From Bog-1198 sp963769895 (lineage in GTDB: Bacteria; Pseudomonadota; Gammaproteobacteria; Steroidobacterales; Steroidobacteraceae), in the NCBI GenBank assembly GCA_963769895.1, contig CAVYNJ010000005.1, positions 496,001 through 560,000 of the forward strand: a stretch of DNA of 64,000 nt. Direction: 5' to 3'. Shown here piece by piece: positions 26,140 to 35,483 of this stretch (position 1 is the first letter of the stretch; each line of letters opens with the position of its first letter). The notes under the pieces were generated by a model. That model ran no database searches. It was given only the letters and a program-made list of their open reading frames with translations, and was not told where the DNA came from. The position numbers were made by a program, and so were the translations under genes.

Positions 26140-26697
26140 ATGCTGGACGACATCAAAAAGGACGCCGCGCAACGCATGCACAAATGCGTCGCGACTTTCA
26201 GGGACCAGCTGAAGAAGCTGCGCACGGGCCGCGCGCATACGAGCCTGATCGAGCACATCAAGGTCGATTACTACGGCGCCGAAATGCCGTTGAACCAAGT
26301 GGCCAACATCGCGACCGAGGACGCGCGTACCTTGACCGTGACGCCCTGGGAGAAGGCGATGGTGCCGATCATCGAAAAGGCGATCTACAAGGCCGATCTT
26401 GGCTTGACGCCGAATACCGCCGGCCAACTGATCCGCATAGCGATGCCCGCTCTGACCGAAGAGCGCCGGCGCGACATCACCAAAGTGGTCAGGTCGGAGG
26501 CCGAGAATGCCCGCGTCGCCGTGCGCGGCGTGCGGCGTGAAGTCATGAACGAGCTCAAAGAGATGCTCAAGGAGAAGTTGATCGCGCAGGACGACGATCG
26601 CCGCGCGCAGGACGAGATCCAAAAGCTCACCGACAAACACGTGGCGGAGATCGATCAGGCCATGGCCGAGAAGGAAAAGGAATTGATGCAGGTCTGA
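26140..26697 (+). CDS. frr: Ribosome recycling factor
   Basis: Splits post-termination ribosomes together with EF-G. The 185-residue length is exact for the family. Signatures are LRTGRAHTSLIEHIKVDYYG (about 28-47), the VTPWEKAMVPIIEKAI segment, and the long C-terminal coiled helix with VRRE, KEKLIAQDDDRRAQDEIQKL. ATG 26140 follows GGAGGG; an upstream in-frame TTG overlapping the pyrH stop is less likely. Confidence 0.96.
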   Translation: MLDDIKKDAAQRMHKCVATFRDQLKKLRTGRAHTSLIEHIKVDYYGAEMPLNQVANIATEDARTLTVTPWEKAMVPIIEKAIYKADLGLTPNTAGQLIRIAMPALTEERRRDITKVVRSEAENARVAVRGVRREVMNELKEMLKEKLIAQDDDRRAQDEIQKLTDKHVAEIDQAMAEKEKELMQV

Positions 26698-26728
26698 CCG
26701 TCCGAGACTTGCATATTCCCCACAGGTC

Positions 26729-27460
26729 ATGCCCGACTCGCCGCAGCATGTCGCGATCATCATGGACGGCAACGGCCGATGGGCCCGTTCGCGCGGCTTG
26801 CCCCGCCCGGCCGGCCACCGCGCCAGCCTCAAGGTGGTGCGGCGCGTAATCGAAGAGTGCGCCGAACACGGGGTGCGCTTCTTGACGCTGTTCGCCTTCA
26901 GCAGCGAGAACTGGCGCCGTCCGCCCGACGAAGTCGGCATGTTGATGAATTTGTTCTTGGACGCCTTGGTGCGCGAGATCGCCGATCTGCATCGCAACAA
27001 CGTGCGCTTGCGCTTCATCGGCGACCGCGGGAATCTCGGCGAGGAACTGTTGCGACGCATGGCCGCCGCCGAGACCTTGACGCAGGGCAACTCCGGTCTC
27101 GGCTTGATCATGGCGGTCGCCTACGGCGGCCGCTGGGATCTGGTCCAAGCCTGCCGCGCGCTCGCCGCCGAAGCCGCGGCCGGCCGCTTGAATCCCGGGG
27201 AGATCGGCGATGCGCATATCGCGGGCAAGCTGGCCTTGGCCGGCGTCCCCGACCCGGACTTGCTGATCCGCACCGGCGGCGAGCAGCGCATCAGCAATTT
27301 CCTCCTGTGGAATCTTGCGTACACGGAATTGTATTTCTGCGACGCGCTGTGGCCGGAATTCACGTCCGCGCAGCTGCAGGCGGCGTTCGAACATTTCGCC
27401 CGCCGCGAGCGGCGCTTCGGCAAGACATCGGCGCAGCTCTCGGCGCATACCGATGCTTAA
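26729..27460 (+). CDS. uppS: Undecaprenyl (polyprenyl) diphosphate synthase
   Basis: A cis-prenyltransferase making the C55 lipid carrier for cell-wall and LPS synthesis. The 243 residues contain the catalytic Asp in IIMDGNGRWARSRG (about 11-24), PAGHRAS, the FSSENWRRP motif (about 70-78), and IRTGGEQRISNFLLWNLAYTE (about 180-200). It overlaps cdsA by 8 bases. Confidence 0.96.
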   Translation: MPDSPQHVAIIMDGNGRWARSRGLPRPAGHRASLKVVRRVIEECAEHGVRFLTLFAFSSENWRRPPDEVGMLMNLFLDALVREIADLHRNNVRLRFIGDRGNLGEELLRRMAAAETLTQGNSGLGLIMAVAYGGRWDLVQACRALAAEAAAGRLNPGEIGDAHIAGKLALAGVPDPDLLIRTGGEQRISNFLLWNLAYTELYFCDALWPEFTSAQLQAAFEHFARRERRFGKTSAQLSAHTDA

Positions 27461-28262
27461 GGTGCGTATTTTGACGGCCGCGGTGCTCGCGTGCCTGCTG
27501 CTCACGGTGCTGTTCTGGCTGCCGGCGCGCTGGAGCGTGCTGGCGTTCGGCGCGGCGTTCCTGCTCGGCGCCTGGGAATGGGCCGGCGTCGGCGGCCTCG
27601 GCGGCTTCCCCGCGCGCGCGTCCTACGCGCTGGCGATCGGCCTCTGCATGGCGCTCGCATGGCGATGGACGGCTGATCCCGCGCACCTGCTGATGCTGCT
27701 GCGATGGACCTGCGGGTGGTGGGCGGTGGCCTTTTTGTGGCTGTCGTTCGCGCCCGCCAGCCATCGACCGCCGTTGACGCTGTGCTGCGGCGTGCCGGTG
27801 CTCGTGCCCGCCTTCGTCGCGCTCGGGCGCCTGCAGGTCGCCAACGGATTTGCAAGCGGCCCGCAGTTGGTGCTGCTGCTGCTGCTGCTGGTCTTCGGCG
27901 CGGACATCGGCGCGTTTTTCGCGGGCCGGCGCTTCGGCCGATTGAAGCTCGCGCCGCGCGTCAGCCCGAGCAAGACTTGGGAGGGCGCCATCGGCGGCCT
28001 GTTCGCGGTCGCCGCGATCGCCTGGGCCGGGGCGCTGTATTTTGGACTGCCGGTGGCCGGCGCGGTCGGTTTCGGCTGCGCCGTCGGACTCATTTCAATC
28101 GTCGGGGATTTGACCGAGAGCATGTTCAAGCGCTCGGCGGGATTGAAGGACAGCGGCAATCTGTTGCCGGGCCACGGCGGCATCCTCGATCGGATGGACA
28201 GCATTTCCGCGGCGGCGCCGCTGTACGCGCTCGGTCTGTTCAGCGCGAGGATGTTGACGTGA
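27453..28262 (+). CDS. cdsA: Phosphatidate cytidylyltransferase CdsA
   Basis: Makes CDP-diacylglycerol from phosphatidate and CTP at the inner membrane. The protein has 269 residues with about eight hydrophobic helices. The family signature appears near the C-terminus: SMFKRSAGLKDSGNLLPGHG followed by GILDRMDS (about 220-247), with a conserved Asp pair. The internal motif SPSKTWEGAIGG is also typical. ATG 27453 lies inside uppS, and the stop overlaps dxr by four bases. Confidence 0.95.
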   Translation: MLKVRILTAAVLACLLLTVLFWLPARWSVLAFGAAFLLGAWEWAGVGGLGGFPARASYALAIGLCMALAWRWTADPAHLLMLLRWTCGWWAVAFLWLSFAPASHRPPLTLCCGVPVLVPAFVALGRLQVANGFASGPQLVLLLLLLVFGADIGAFFAGRRFGRLKLAPRVSPSKTWEGAIGGLFAVAAIAWAGALYFGLPVAGAVGFGCAVGLISIVGDLTESMFKRSAGLKDSGNLLPGHGGILDRMDSISAAAPLYALGLFSARMLT

Positions 28263-29458
28263 GCGGCGTTCAGGGCGTCGCGATTCTCGGATCGACCGGC
28301 AGTATCGGCGCGAGCACGCTCGCCGTGATCGCGATGCACCCGGATCGCTTCCGCGTCGCGAGCCTCGGCGCGCAGCGCAACTGGCAGGTCGTCGTCGAGC
28401 AAGCGCTGCGCTTCCGGCCGGACACGGCGATTTTGAGCGACGCCGACTCGGCCGCGCAGGCGCGACTCGCCTTGCGCGCGGCGGGCTGCGCGACGCGCGT
28501 CGAGAGCGGCGCGGAGGCGCTCGCCGCGGCGGTGGCGGAGCCGGGCGTCGACGTCGTCATGGCGGCCATCGTCGGCGCGGCGGGGCTGATGCCGACGCTC
28601 AGCGCAGTGCGCGGCGGCAAGCGCGTGTTGCTCGCCAATAAGGAGGCCTTGGTCATGGCCGGCCGCCTGCTGATGGACGAAGTGCGCGCCGCCGGCGCAC
28701 AACTGATACCGATCGACAGCGAGCACAACGCGATTTTCCAGTGCATGCCGGCCGGGTACCTGCCGGGTGACGCGGCTCGCGGAGTGACCCGCGTCATTTT
28801 GACCGCTTCCGGCGGCCCATTCCGCGTCACGGACGCCGCCCTGCTGCCGCACGTGACGCCGGACCAGGCCTGCGCCCACCCGAAGTGGAAAATGGGCCGC
28901 AAGATCTCGGTCGATTCGGCGACGCTGATGAACAAGGGGCTGGAAGTCATCGAGGCGACCTGGCTGTTCGGCTTGCCGGAGTCGCAAGTCGATATCGTCG
29001 TACACCCGCAGAGCATCGTGCATTCCCTGGTGCAATATGCCGACGGCTCGTTGTTGGCCCAGCTGGGCGCCCCCGACATGCGCACGCCGATCGCACAGGC
29101 CTTGGCATGGCCCGACCGGATCGCCTCCGGTGTACAATCCCTGGACCTCGCCGAAATCGCGCGCTTCGATTTCGAGCCGCCGGATCACCGGCGTTTTCCG
29201 AGCATCAGCTTGGCGCGCGCCGCGGCCCGCGCCGGCGGGACGGCGCCGGCGCTGCTCAATGCGGCGAACGAGGTCGCGGTGCAAGCGTTTCTCGACCGGC
29301 GCTTGAACTTTACCGGCATTGCCACGGTCATTGACGAAGTCTTGCAACGCCTCTCATCTTGCTCCGTGAGGGTTCTGGGTGACGTGCTGGACGCCGATGC
29401 GGCCGCACGACGGCTGACGGCCGCCTTGATCGAGCCTGCGCGGGGAGTCTTGGCATGA
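28259..29458 (+). CDS. dxr: 1-deoxy-D-xylulose 5-phosphate reductoisomerase
   Basis: The first committed enzyme of the MEP isoprenoid pathway, NADPH-dependent. In 399 residues: the nucleotide loop ILGSTGSIGASTLAVI (about 9-24), LANKEALVMAGRL (about 122-134), metal/substrate motifs PIDSEHNAIFQCM and TASGGPFR, and KMGRKISVDSATLMNKGLE (about 212-230). The start is GTG 28259 within the cdsA stop, and the stop overlaps rseP. ispD/ispF of the same pathway lie at 48104. Confidence 0.96.
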   Translation: MSGVQGVAILGSTGSIGASTLAVIAMHPDRFRVASLGAQRNWQVVVEQALRFRPDTAILSDADSAAQARLALRAAGCATRVESGAEALAAAVAEPGVDVVMAAIVGAAGLMPTLSAVRGGKRVLLANKEALVMAGRLLMDEVRAAGAQLIPIDSEHNAIFQCMPAGYLPGDAARGVTRVILTASGGPFRVTDAALLPHVTPDQACAHPKWKMGRKISVDSATLMNKGLEVIEATWLFGLPESQVDIVVHPQSIVHSLVQYADGSLLAQLGAPDMRTPIAQALAWPDRIASGVQSLDLAEIARFDFEPPDHRRFPSISLARAAARAGGTAPALLNAANEVAVQAFLDRRLNFTGIATVIDEVLQRLSSCSVRVLGDVLDADAAARRLTAALIEPARGVLA

Positions 29459-30822
29459 AGATCTTGGTAATGTTGGGCGCCTTCCTGGCCGCGATCGGCA
29501 TATTGGTCGCCGTCCACGAGTTCGGCCATTATTGGGTCGCGAAAAGGCTCGGCTTCAAGGTTCTGCGGTTCAGCATCGGTTTCGGCAAGCCGATCCTGAC
29601 GAAAGTCGGTCGCGATCCGGATCGAACGGAATATTGCGTGTCGGCGATCCCGCTCGGCGGCTATGTCAAGCTGCTCGATCAACGCGACGGCGAGGTCGCG
29701 CCGGCGGAGTTGCCGCGCAGCTTCACGCACCGGCCGATCGCGGCGCGCGTCGCGGTGCTGTTGGCGGGCCCGGCGATGAACTTGTTGTTCGCCTCGCTGT
29801 TGTACGCGCTGCTGTTGATGATCGGCACGCAAGTGGTCAAGCCGATCGTCGGCGACGTGCAGCCCGGCGGTCCGGCGGCGCTGGCCGGACTGCAGCGCGG
29901 CGATCAGATCGTCGCGGTCGGCGATCAGCGCACCGCCGACACCGAAGATCTGCAAATCGCGCTGCTGCGGCGTTTCACGGACGGCGGCACCTTGCCGCTG
30001 GTCGTGCGCGCGAACGGCCGCGAGCGCCGGCTGAGCCTGCGCGTCACGGGCGATCGGGTCCTGCTCACCGAACCCGGTAAATTGTTGCCTGGATTGGGCT
30101 TCGATCTCGCCAGTTGGCGCGCGGACTCGATCGTACAGGCGGTGCCCAAGGGCAGCGCCGGGCTGCGCGCCGGGCTGCGTCCCGGCGACCGGCTGTTGGC
30201 GGTGAACGGCCGCAACCTCGCCAACAGCCTGGAGTTCGTCTCGGCGGTGAACGCCGCGCCGGGCCGGGCGATCGATATCGAGATCGATCGCGCGGGCGCG
30301 CGCCTGCAGCTGGCGGCAACGGTGCCGGTCGTCCTGGATCACGGCAAGCCGGTCGGCCGGCTCGGCATCACGATCGCCGACGGTCCGCGCGTCTGGCCCC
30401 CGGGCCTCGTCGAGACGCTGCACGCGGGACCGCTCGATGCGCTGGTCGGCGGCGTCGAGAAGACTTGGGAAATGTCCTCGCTGACCGTGCAAATGCTGGG
30501 GCGCATCGTAACCGGACAAGTGTCGGCCAAGAATATCAGCGGACCGATCAGCATCGCCGAGTTCGCCGGCATCAGCGCCTACCTCGGGCTGAGCGCGTTC
30601 CTGTCGTTCCTCGCGATCATCAGCGTGAGTCTCGGCGTGCTCAATTTGGCGCCGATACCGCTGCTCGACGGCGGACAGGTCGCCTACCAGCTGGTCGAGG
30701 CGGTAAAGGGCAGTCCCCTGTCCGAGCGCACGCAATTATTCGGCCAGCAGATAGGGATCGCGCTGCTGGTCGTGCTGATGAGTCTCGCGTTCTACAACGA
30801 TATTTCAAGGCACTTGAACTGA
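29455..30822 (+). CDS. rseP: Site-2 protease RseP
   Basis: An intramembrane zinc metalloprotease that cleaves RseA in the sigma-E envelope stress pathway. The 455 residues show the HEFGH zinc motif in helix 1 (about 22-26), two periplasmic PDZ domains (about 125-210 and 215-305), and the third zinc ligand in NLAPIPLLDGGQ near the C-terminus (about 399-410). Overlaps dxr by four bases. Its position before bamA is conserved and fits envelope stress control. Confidence 0.95.
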   Translation: MKILVMLGAFLAAIGILVAVHEFGHYWVAKRLGFKVLRFSIGFGKPILTKVGRDPDRTEYCVSAIPLGGYVKLLDQRDGEVAPAELPRSFTHRPIAARVAVLLAGPAMNLLFASLLYALLLMIGTQVVKPIVGDVQPGGPAALAGLQRGDQIVAVGDQRTADTEDLQIALLRRFTDGGTLPLVVRANGRERRLSLRVTGDRVLLTEPGKLLPGLGFDLASWRADSIVQAVPKGSAGLRAGLRPGDRLLAVNGRNLANSLEFVSAVNAAPGRAIDIEIDRAGARLQLAATVPVVLDHGKPVGRLGITIADGPRVWPPGLVETLHAGPLDALVGGVEKTWEMSSLTVQMLGRIVTGQVSAKNISGPISIAEFAGISAYLGLSAFLSFLAIISVSLGVLNLAPIPLLDGGQVAYQLVEAVKGSPLSERTQLFGQQIGIALLVVLMSLAFYNDISRHLN

Positions 30823-30913
30823 TGGGAAGTCATGGTAAAAATTAAAGTCGAGGCTCGCGCCGGGCGTTCTCTGCGGTCGGCGGCCCATCGGAATCACTTG
30901 CGGTTTTTGTCGC

Positions 30914-33367
30914 GTGCGGTTTGATCTTCGCCTTCTGGGCGTGCTGGCGCTCGCCTTCCAGCCGCTCGGCGCCGTGCACGCACAGGCGTTGGCCGATCCC
31001 TCGCAGTTCACCGTCGGCGATATCCGCGTGCAGGGACTGCAGCGCATCTCCGAGGGCACCGTTTTCAATTACCTGCCGGTCAACATCGGCGATCACCTCG
31101 ATGCGTCGCGAATTCGCGAGGCGATGCGCGCACTGTACGCGACCGGCTTTTTCCGCGACGTCGAAATGCGCCGCGACGGCAATACGCTGCTGATCGTGGT
31201 CGTCGAACGGCCGTCGATCGCCAAGTTCGAGCTGAAGGGCAACAAGGACATCAAGACCGAGGATCTGCAGAAGAGCTTGCGCAACGTCGGGCTCGCCCAA
31301 GGCAAGATATTCGACCGTTCGGTGCTCGACGAAGTCAAGCAATACCTGACGGAACAGTACTTCAGCCGCGGCAAATACGCCGTGCGAATCGATGCGAAGG
31401 TCACCGATTTGCCCGGCAACAAAGTCGACGTGCTCGTCGACATCAAAGAGGGCAAACGCGCGGTCATCCGCCAGATCAATATCGTCGGCAACACGGCATT
31501 CAAGGAAAAGGACGTGCTGCAGACGCTCGAATTGAAAACCCCCAATTGGCTCTCCTGGTACAAGCAGGACGACCGCTATTCGCGCGAATCCTTGCAGGGC
31601 GATCTGGAGAAGATACGTTCGTACTACATGGATAGGGGCTACGCGAACTTCCAGATCGAATCGACGCAGGTGACGATCACGCCCGAAAAGGGCGACATGT
31701 TCATCACCGTGAACATCAACCAGGGCGACGTCTTTAGAGTTTCCGACATCAAGCTGGCCGGTACGATGGTCGTGCCGGAGAAGGAGCTGCGCAAGCTGCT
31801 GTTGATCAATACCGGCGAGATCTATTCGCGCAAGTTGGTCACGAGTTCGCAGGAATTGATGAGCTACCGGCTCGGCGCCGACGGTTATGCGTTCTCCAAG
31901 ATCGACCCCGTGCCGACGGCCGACAACGCGAAAAAAACCGTGTCGCTGACCTTCTACATCGAACCGGGCAATCGCGTCTATGTGCGGCACATCAATTTCA
32001 ACAACGAGACCGCGATCAACGATGAGACCCTGCGGCGCGAGATGCGCCAGCTCGAAGGCGGCTGGCTGTCGAACTCGGCGATCGAGCGGTCCAAGGAGCG
32101 CATCCAGCGCCTGCCTTACGTCGAGAAAGTCGAGTTCAAGACCGAGCCCGTGCCGGGCAGCGCCGACATGGTCGATGTCAATTACGACATCAAGGAGGGC
32201 CTGCCCGGCCAGTTCGGCGGCGGCATCGGCTATTCCGACGCGCAGAAGTTCAGCCTGAACGGCAATTTCGTCCACAGCAATTTCATGGGCACCGGCGAAC
32301 GCATCGCGCTCGAGGTCAATGCCGGCAAGTACAGTAAGACGTACACGTTCGCCCAGACCAATCCGTACACGACGATCGACGGCGTCGCGCGCACCACTTC
32401 GTTCACCTATAGGGATATAACGCAGTTCGTGTCGTCGTCGTCGATCTTCGGCACCAAGCAACTCAGCTTGGCGCAACAATATTCATACCCGATCACCGAG
32501 TACCAGTACCTGCAGCTGGGGCTGTCGGCGAACAAGAACTCGCTGGTCACTTCGCAGGGCTACAGCGCGCAACAGGCCGTCGATTGGGTCAAGTCGAACG
32601 GCAATACGTTCTCGCGAGTGCTGGCGGACACGAACGGCGACGGCGTCATCAACTCGCTGGACAATCCCTACACCGTCTACGGGTCGGATTTCTACACTCT
32701 GGAATTGACGGCCGGCTGGTCGATGGATTCGCGCAATAGGGCGCTGTTCGCCGACCGCGGCATGCGCAATGCGCTGTCGGCGCGCGTCGCGCTGCCGTTG
32801 AGCAACGTGCGCTACTACTCGCTGAATTACGCCTTCACGAAATACGTGCCGCTATGGCGCAAATTCCTGATCTCCGAGAGCGCCTCGGCCGACTTCGCCG
32901 CGCCGCTCGGCAAGACGACCGCGCTGCCGCCGTACTTGAATTACTTCGCCGGCGGTCCGGACAGCATCCGCGGCTACCGGGAGAGCCGCCTGGGTCCGCG
33001 GGACAACATCGGCATCGGCAACCCGTACGGCGGCAATTTCCGCCTCGTCAATCGCCTGGAATTGGTGTTCCCGGTACCCGAGAAATGGCAGAGCGCCGCC
33101 CGAGTCAGCTGGTTTTTCGACATGGGCAACGTGTTTCAGACCGGAAATACCGTCAAATTTCTCGGCGTCGACGACACGACGCCGGTCAACTATCATTTCA
33201 GCTATAATAATTTGAAGCGTTCGACCGGTCTTTCGGTGGAGTGGCTCGCGCCGCTGGGTTTATTCCGCTTCTCGTACGGCATACCGTTGAACCCGTACCC
33301 CGGCGATACGGTGCATTTCGGCGACGAGACCGAGCGCTTCCAGTTTTCGATCGGGCAAGCATTTTGA
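30914..33367 (+). CDS. bamA: Outer membrane protein assembly factor BamA
   Basis: The central subunit of the BAM complex that inserts beta-barrel proteins. The 817-residue product has a signal peptide (about 1-25, ending AVHAQA), five POTRA domains (about 30-425) and a C-terminal Omp85 barrel. The conserved lid motif reads SIRGYRESRLGPRD (about 685-698) and the protein ends in FQFSIGQAF, the C-terminal Phe needed for barrel assembly. The start is GTG 30914; a Shine-Dalgarno is not apparent. The 91 bases after rseP hold no other gene. Confidence 0.96.
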   Translation: MRFDLRLLGVLALAFQPLGAVHAQALADPSQFTVGDIRVQGLQRISEGTVFNYLPVNIGDHLDASRIREAMRALYATGFFRDVEMRRDGNTLLIVVVERPSIAKFELKGNKDIKTEDLQKSLRNVGLAQGKIFDRSVLDEVKQYLTEQYFSRGKYAVRIDAKVTDLPGNKVDVLVDIKEGKRAVIRQINIVGNTAFKEKDVLQTLELKTPNWLSWYKQDDRYSRESLQGDLEKIRSYYMDRGYANFQIESTQVTITPEKGDMFITVNINQGDVFRVSDIKLAGTMVVPEKELRKLLLINTGEIYSRKLVTSSQELMSYRLGADGYAFSKIDPVPTADNAKKTVSLTFYIEPGNRVYVRHINFNNETAINDETLRREMRQLEGGWLSNSAIERSKERIQRLPYVEKVEFKTEPVPGSADMVDVNYDIKEGLPGQFGGGIGYSDAQKFSLNGNFVHSNFMGTGERIALEVNAGKYSKTYTFAQTNPYTTIDGVARTTSFTYRDITQFVSSSSIFGTKQLSLAQQYSYPITEYQYLQLGLSANKNSLVTSQGYSAQQAVDWVKSNGNTFSRVLADTNGDGVINSLDNPYTVYGSDFYTLELTAGWSMDSRNRALFADRGMRNALSARVALPLSNVRYYSLNYAFTKYVPLWRKFLISESASADFAAPLGKTTALPPYLNYFAGGPDSIRGYRESRLGPRDNIGIGNPYGGNFRLVNRLELVFPVPEKWQSAARVSWFFDMGNVFQTGNTVKFLGVDDTTPVNYHFSYNNLKRSTGLSVEWLAPLGLFRFSYGIPLNPYPGDTVHFGDETERFQFSIGQAF

Positions 33368-33401
33368 TCAATCACATCATTGCGAGGGCTTAGAGATCCT
33401 T

Positions 33402-33947
33402 ATGTCGACTTTTACCCGTAGCATTTCCGTCGTGCTGTTGTGCGTTTGCGGCCTGGCCGTCGCGCAGCAAGCGAGCGCGGAAAACAAGATTGGCGTCGTC
33501 AATTTTCAGAAGCTGCTGGAAGCGGCGCCGCAATGGAAGGCCGCGATACAGACTCTCGAGACCGAGTTCGCGCCGCGCCGCCGCGAGCTGCTGACGATGC
33601 AGAACGATTTGAAGGCCCGCGACGACAAGCTTCAGAAAGAGGGCGCGGTGATGTCCGATGCCGACCGCGTGAAAGCCGAGAATGCCCTGCGTGACGGTCA
33701 GCGCGAGTTTTCGCGCAAGGCGAGCGAGTTCCAAGACGATGTCTCATCGCGGCGCAACGACGAGCTCGGCAAGGTCCAGCGGTATCTGCTCCAGGAAATT
33801 CAGACCTACGCGACCGCAAAGGGCTACGACTTGGTCCTCGGCGACGGCGTGTTCTACGCCAAGGGGCAGTTGGACATTACCGGCGATTTGGTGGCCATGC
33901 TGAATACGAAACCGGCGACGCTACCGGCTGCCGCGCCGAAGAAATAG
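33402..33947 (+). CDS. skp: Periplasmic chaperone Skp/OmpH
   Basis: A 181-residue OmpH-family chaperone that holds unfolded outer-membrane proteins. The signal peptide ends around AQQASA (about 25), followed by KIGVVNFQKLLEAAPQWK and a long charged coiled-coil arm (about 50-130), then a return strand GYDLVLGDGVFYAKGQLDIT. The C-terminal tail PATLPAAAPKK is low-complexity. It lies between bamA and lpxD, the usual place. Confidence 0.93.
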   Translation: MSTFTRSISVVLLCVCGLAVAQQASAENKIGVVNFQKLLEAAPQWKAAIQTLETEFAPRRRELLTMQNDLKARDDKLQKEGAVMSDADRVKAENALRDGQREFSRKASEFQDDVSSRRNDELGKVQRYLLQEIQTYATAKGYDLVLGDGVFYAKGQLDITGDLVAMLNTKPATLPAAAPKK

Positions 33948-33983
33948 CGCCGCAAGGCAAGGAGCGCGGTTCGGCGTGCGTAC

Positions 33984-34983
33984 GTGCAAACCGATGGATA
34001 CAGCTTGGGTGAGTTGGCCGTGCGATTCGGACTGGTGCTGCGCGGCGATCCGGATTTGCGCGTCTCCTGCGTCGCGACTCTGCCGAATGCGCAGGCCGGC
34101 GCGCTGAGCTTTCTCGCCAACCGGCGCTACCGCCGCGCGCTGCAAGCGACGCGCGCGACGGCGGTCGTCGTCGCCGCCGAAGATGCCGTCGATTGCCCGG
34201 CCGCGGCGCTGATCGATCCGAATCCCTACCTCGCCTACGCGCGGATTGCCGCTGCGCTGTATCCGGCTGCTGCGCGCGCCGGCCGGCGTGCATGCGAGCG
34301 CGGTCATCGGCGCCGGCGTGATCGTGCCGCCCACGGCGACCGTGGCGGCTCTGGCGGTGATCGAAGAGGGCGTGCAATTGGCGGAGCGCGTTTTCGTCGG
34401 CCCGGGGTGCGTCCTGCAAAGCGGCGTGCGGATCGGCGCGGACACGCGGCTGCACTCGCGGGTGACCGTTTGCGCGAGGACGACGATAGGCCGGCGCTGC
34501 ATCGTTCACGCCGGCGCAGTGCTCGGCTCCGACGGCTTCGGTTTCGCCCGCGACGGCGGCCGGTGGGTCAAGGTGCCGCAGCTCGGCGCCGTCAAGATCG
34601 GCGATGACGTCGAGATCGGCGCCAATACGACGGTCGATTGCGGCGCGATCGGCGACACGATCATCGAGAACGGCGTCAAGCTGGACAACCAGATCCAGAT
34701 CGCCCACAACGTCGCGATCGGCGAGCATACGGCGATCGCCGCCTGCACCGGGATTTCCGGCAGCACGACGATAGGCAAGCGGTGCATGATCGGCGGAATG
34801 GTCGGGTTCGCCGGCCATTTGACGATCGCCGACGATGTCACGGTGACCGGCTTTAGTTTGGTCAGCGCCTCGATCAATGAGGCGGGCAGTTATTCGGGCG
34901 GCTTTCCGGTCCAGGAAACGCGCCGGTGGCGGCGCACCGTCGCGCATATCCGGCGTTTGGGCCGACCGGAATCCGCGTCCTGA
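33984..34983 (+). CDS. lpxD: UDP-3-O-acylglucosamine N-acyltransferase LpxD (frame broken by one extra base)
   Basis: Adds the second acyl chain in lipid A synthesis. From GTG 33984 the N-terminal uridine-binding domain is readable (LGELAVRFGLVLRGDPDLRV, then LSFLANRRYRRAL) up to the stretch IAAALYPAAAR. The beta-helix part (AGVHASAVIGAGVIVPPTAT, later GRWVKVPQLGAVKIGDDVEI and the active-site region IAHNVAIGEHT) continues in the next frame to 34983. One surplus base in the alternating GC tract at about 34272-34280 explains the break; removing it gives 332 residues. Downstream gene order fabZ-lpxA-lpxB is intact. Confidence 0.88.
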
Positions 34984-35006
34984 GGACGCAAATCGAAGGA
35001 GTTGCG

Positions 35007-35483
35007 ATGAGCGAAACGCTCAAGTTGGATATCGAGGCGATCATGCACCAATTGCCGCACCGGTATCCGTTCCTGCTGGTGGACCGAGTCCTCGAATGCG
35101 TCCCGGGCGAGCGCATCGTGGCGCTGAAGAACGTGACCTACAACGAGCCGTTCTTTCCCGGGCATTTTCCGCATCGCCCGGTCATGCCGGGGGTAATGCT
35201 GATCGAGGCGCTCGCGCAGGCGTCCGGCATCTTGGCGTTCAAGACGGCCGGCGTCGTTCCCGACACGGACACGCGATTCTATTTCGTCGCGATCGACAAG
35301 GCGCGGTTCCGCAAGCCGGTCGAGCCGGGCGATCAGGTCATGCTGAAGGCGACGCTCGTGCGCGCGTTCAAGGGGATTTGGAAATTTAACTGCCTCGCCG
35401 AAGTCGACGGCGTCGAGGTCGCGTCGGCGGAAATCATGGTTGCACCGGAAACGAGGGTGCCGGACGCGAAAGGGGAGGAATGA
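35007..35483 (+). CDS. fabZ: 3-hydroxyacyl-ACP dehydratase FabZ
   Basis: A hot-dog-fold dehydratase of fatty acid elongation, 158 residues. The catalytic His is in PFFPGHFPHRPVMPGVM (about 50-66), and the conserved Glu in LIEALAQASG follows. ATG 35007 has an AAGGAG Shine-Dalgarno. The stop overlaps or abuts the lpxA start. The cluster supplies hydroxyacyl chains and enzymes for lipid A together. Confidence 0.96.
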   Translation: MSETLKLDIEAIMHQLPHRYPFLLVDRVLECVPGERIVALKNVTYNEPFFPGHFPHRPVMPGVMLIEALAQASGILAFKTAGVVPDTDTRFYFVAIDKARFRKPVEPGDQVMLKATLVRAFKGIWKFNCLAEVDGVEVASAEIMVAPETRVPDAKGEE

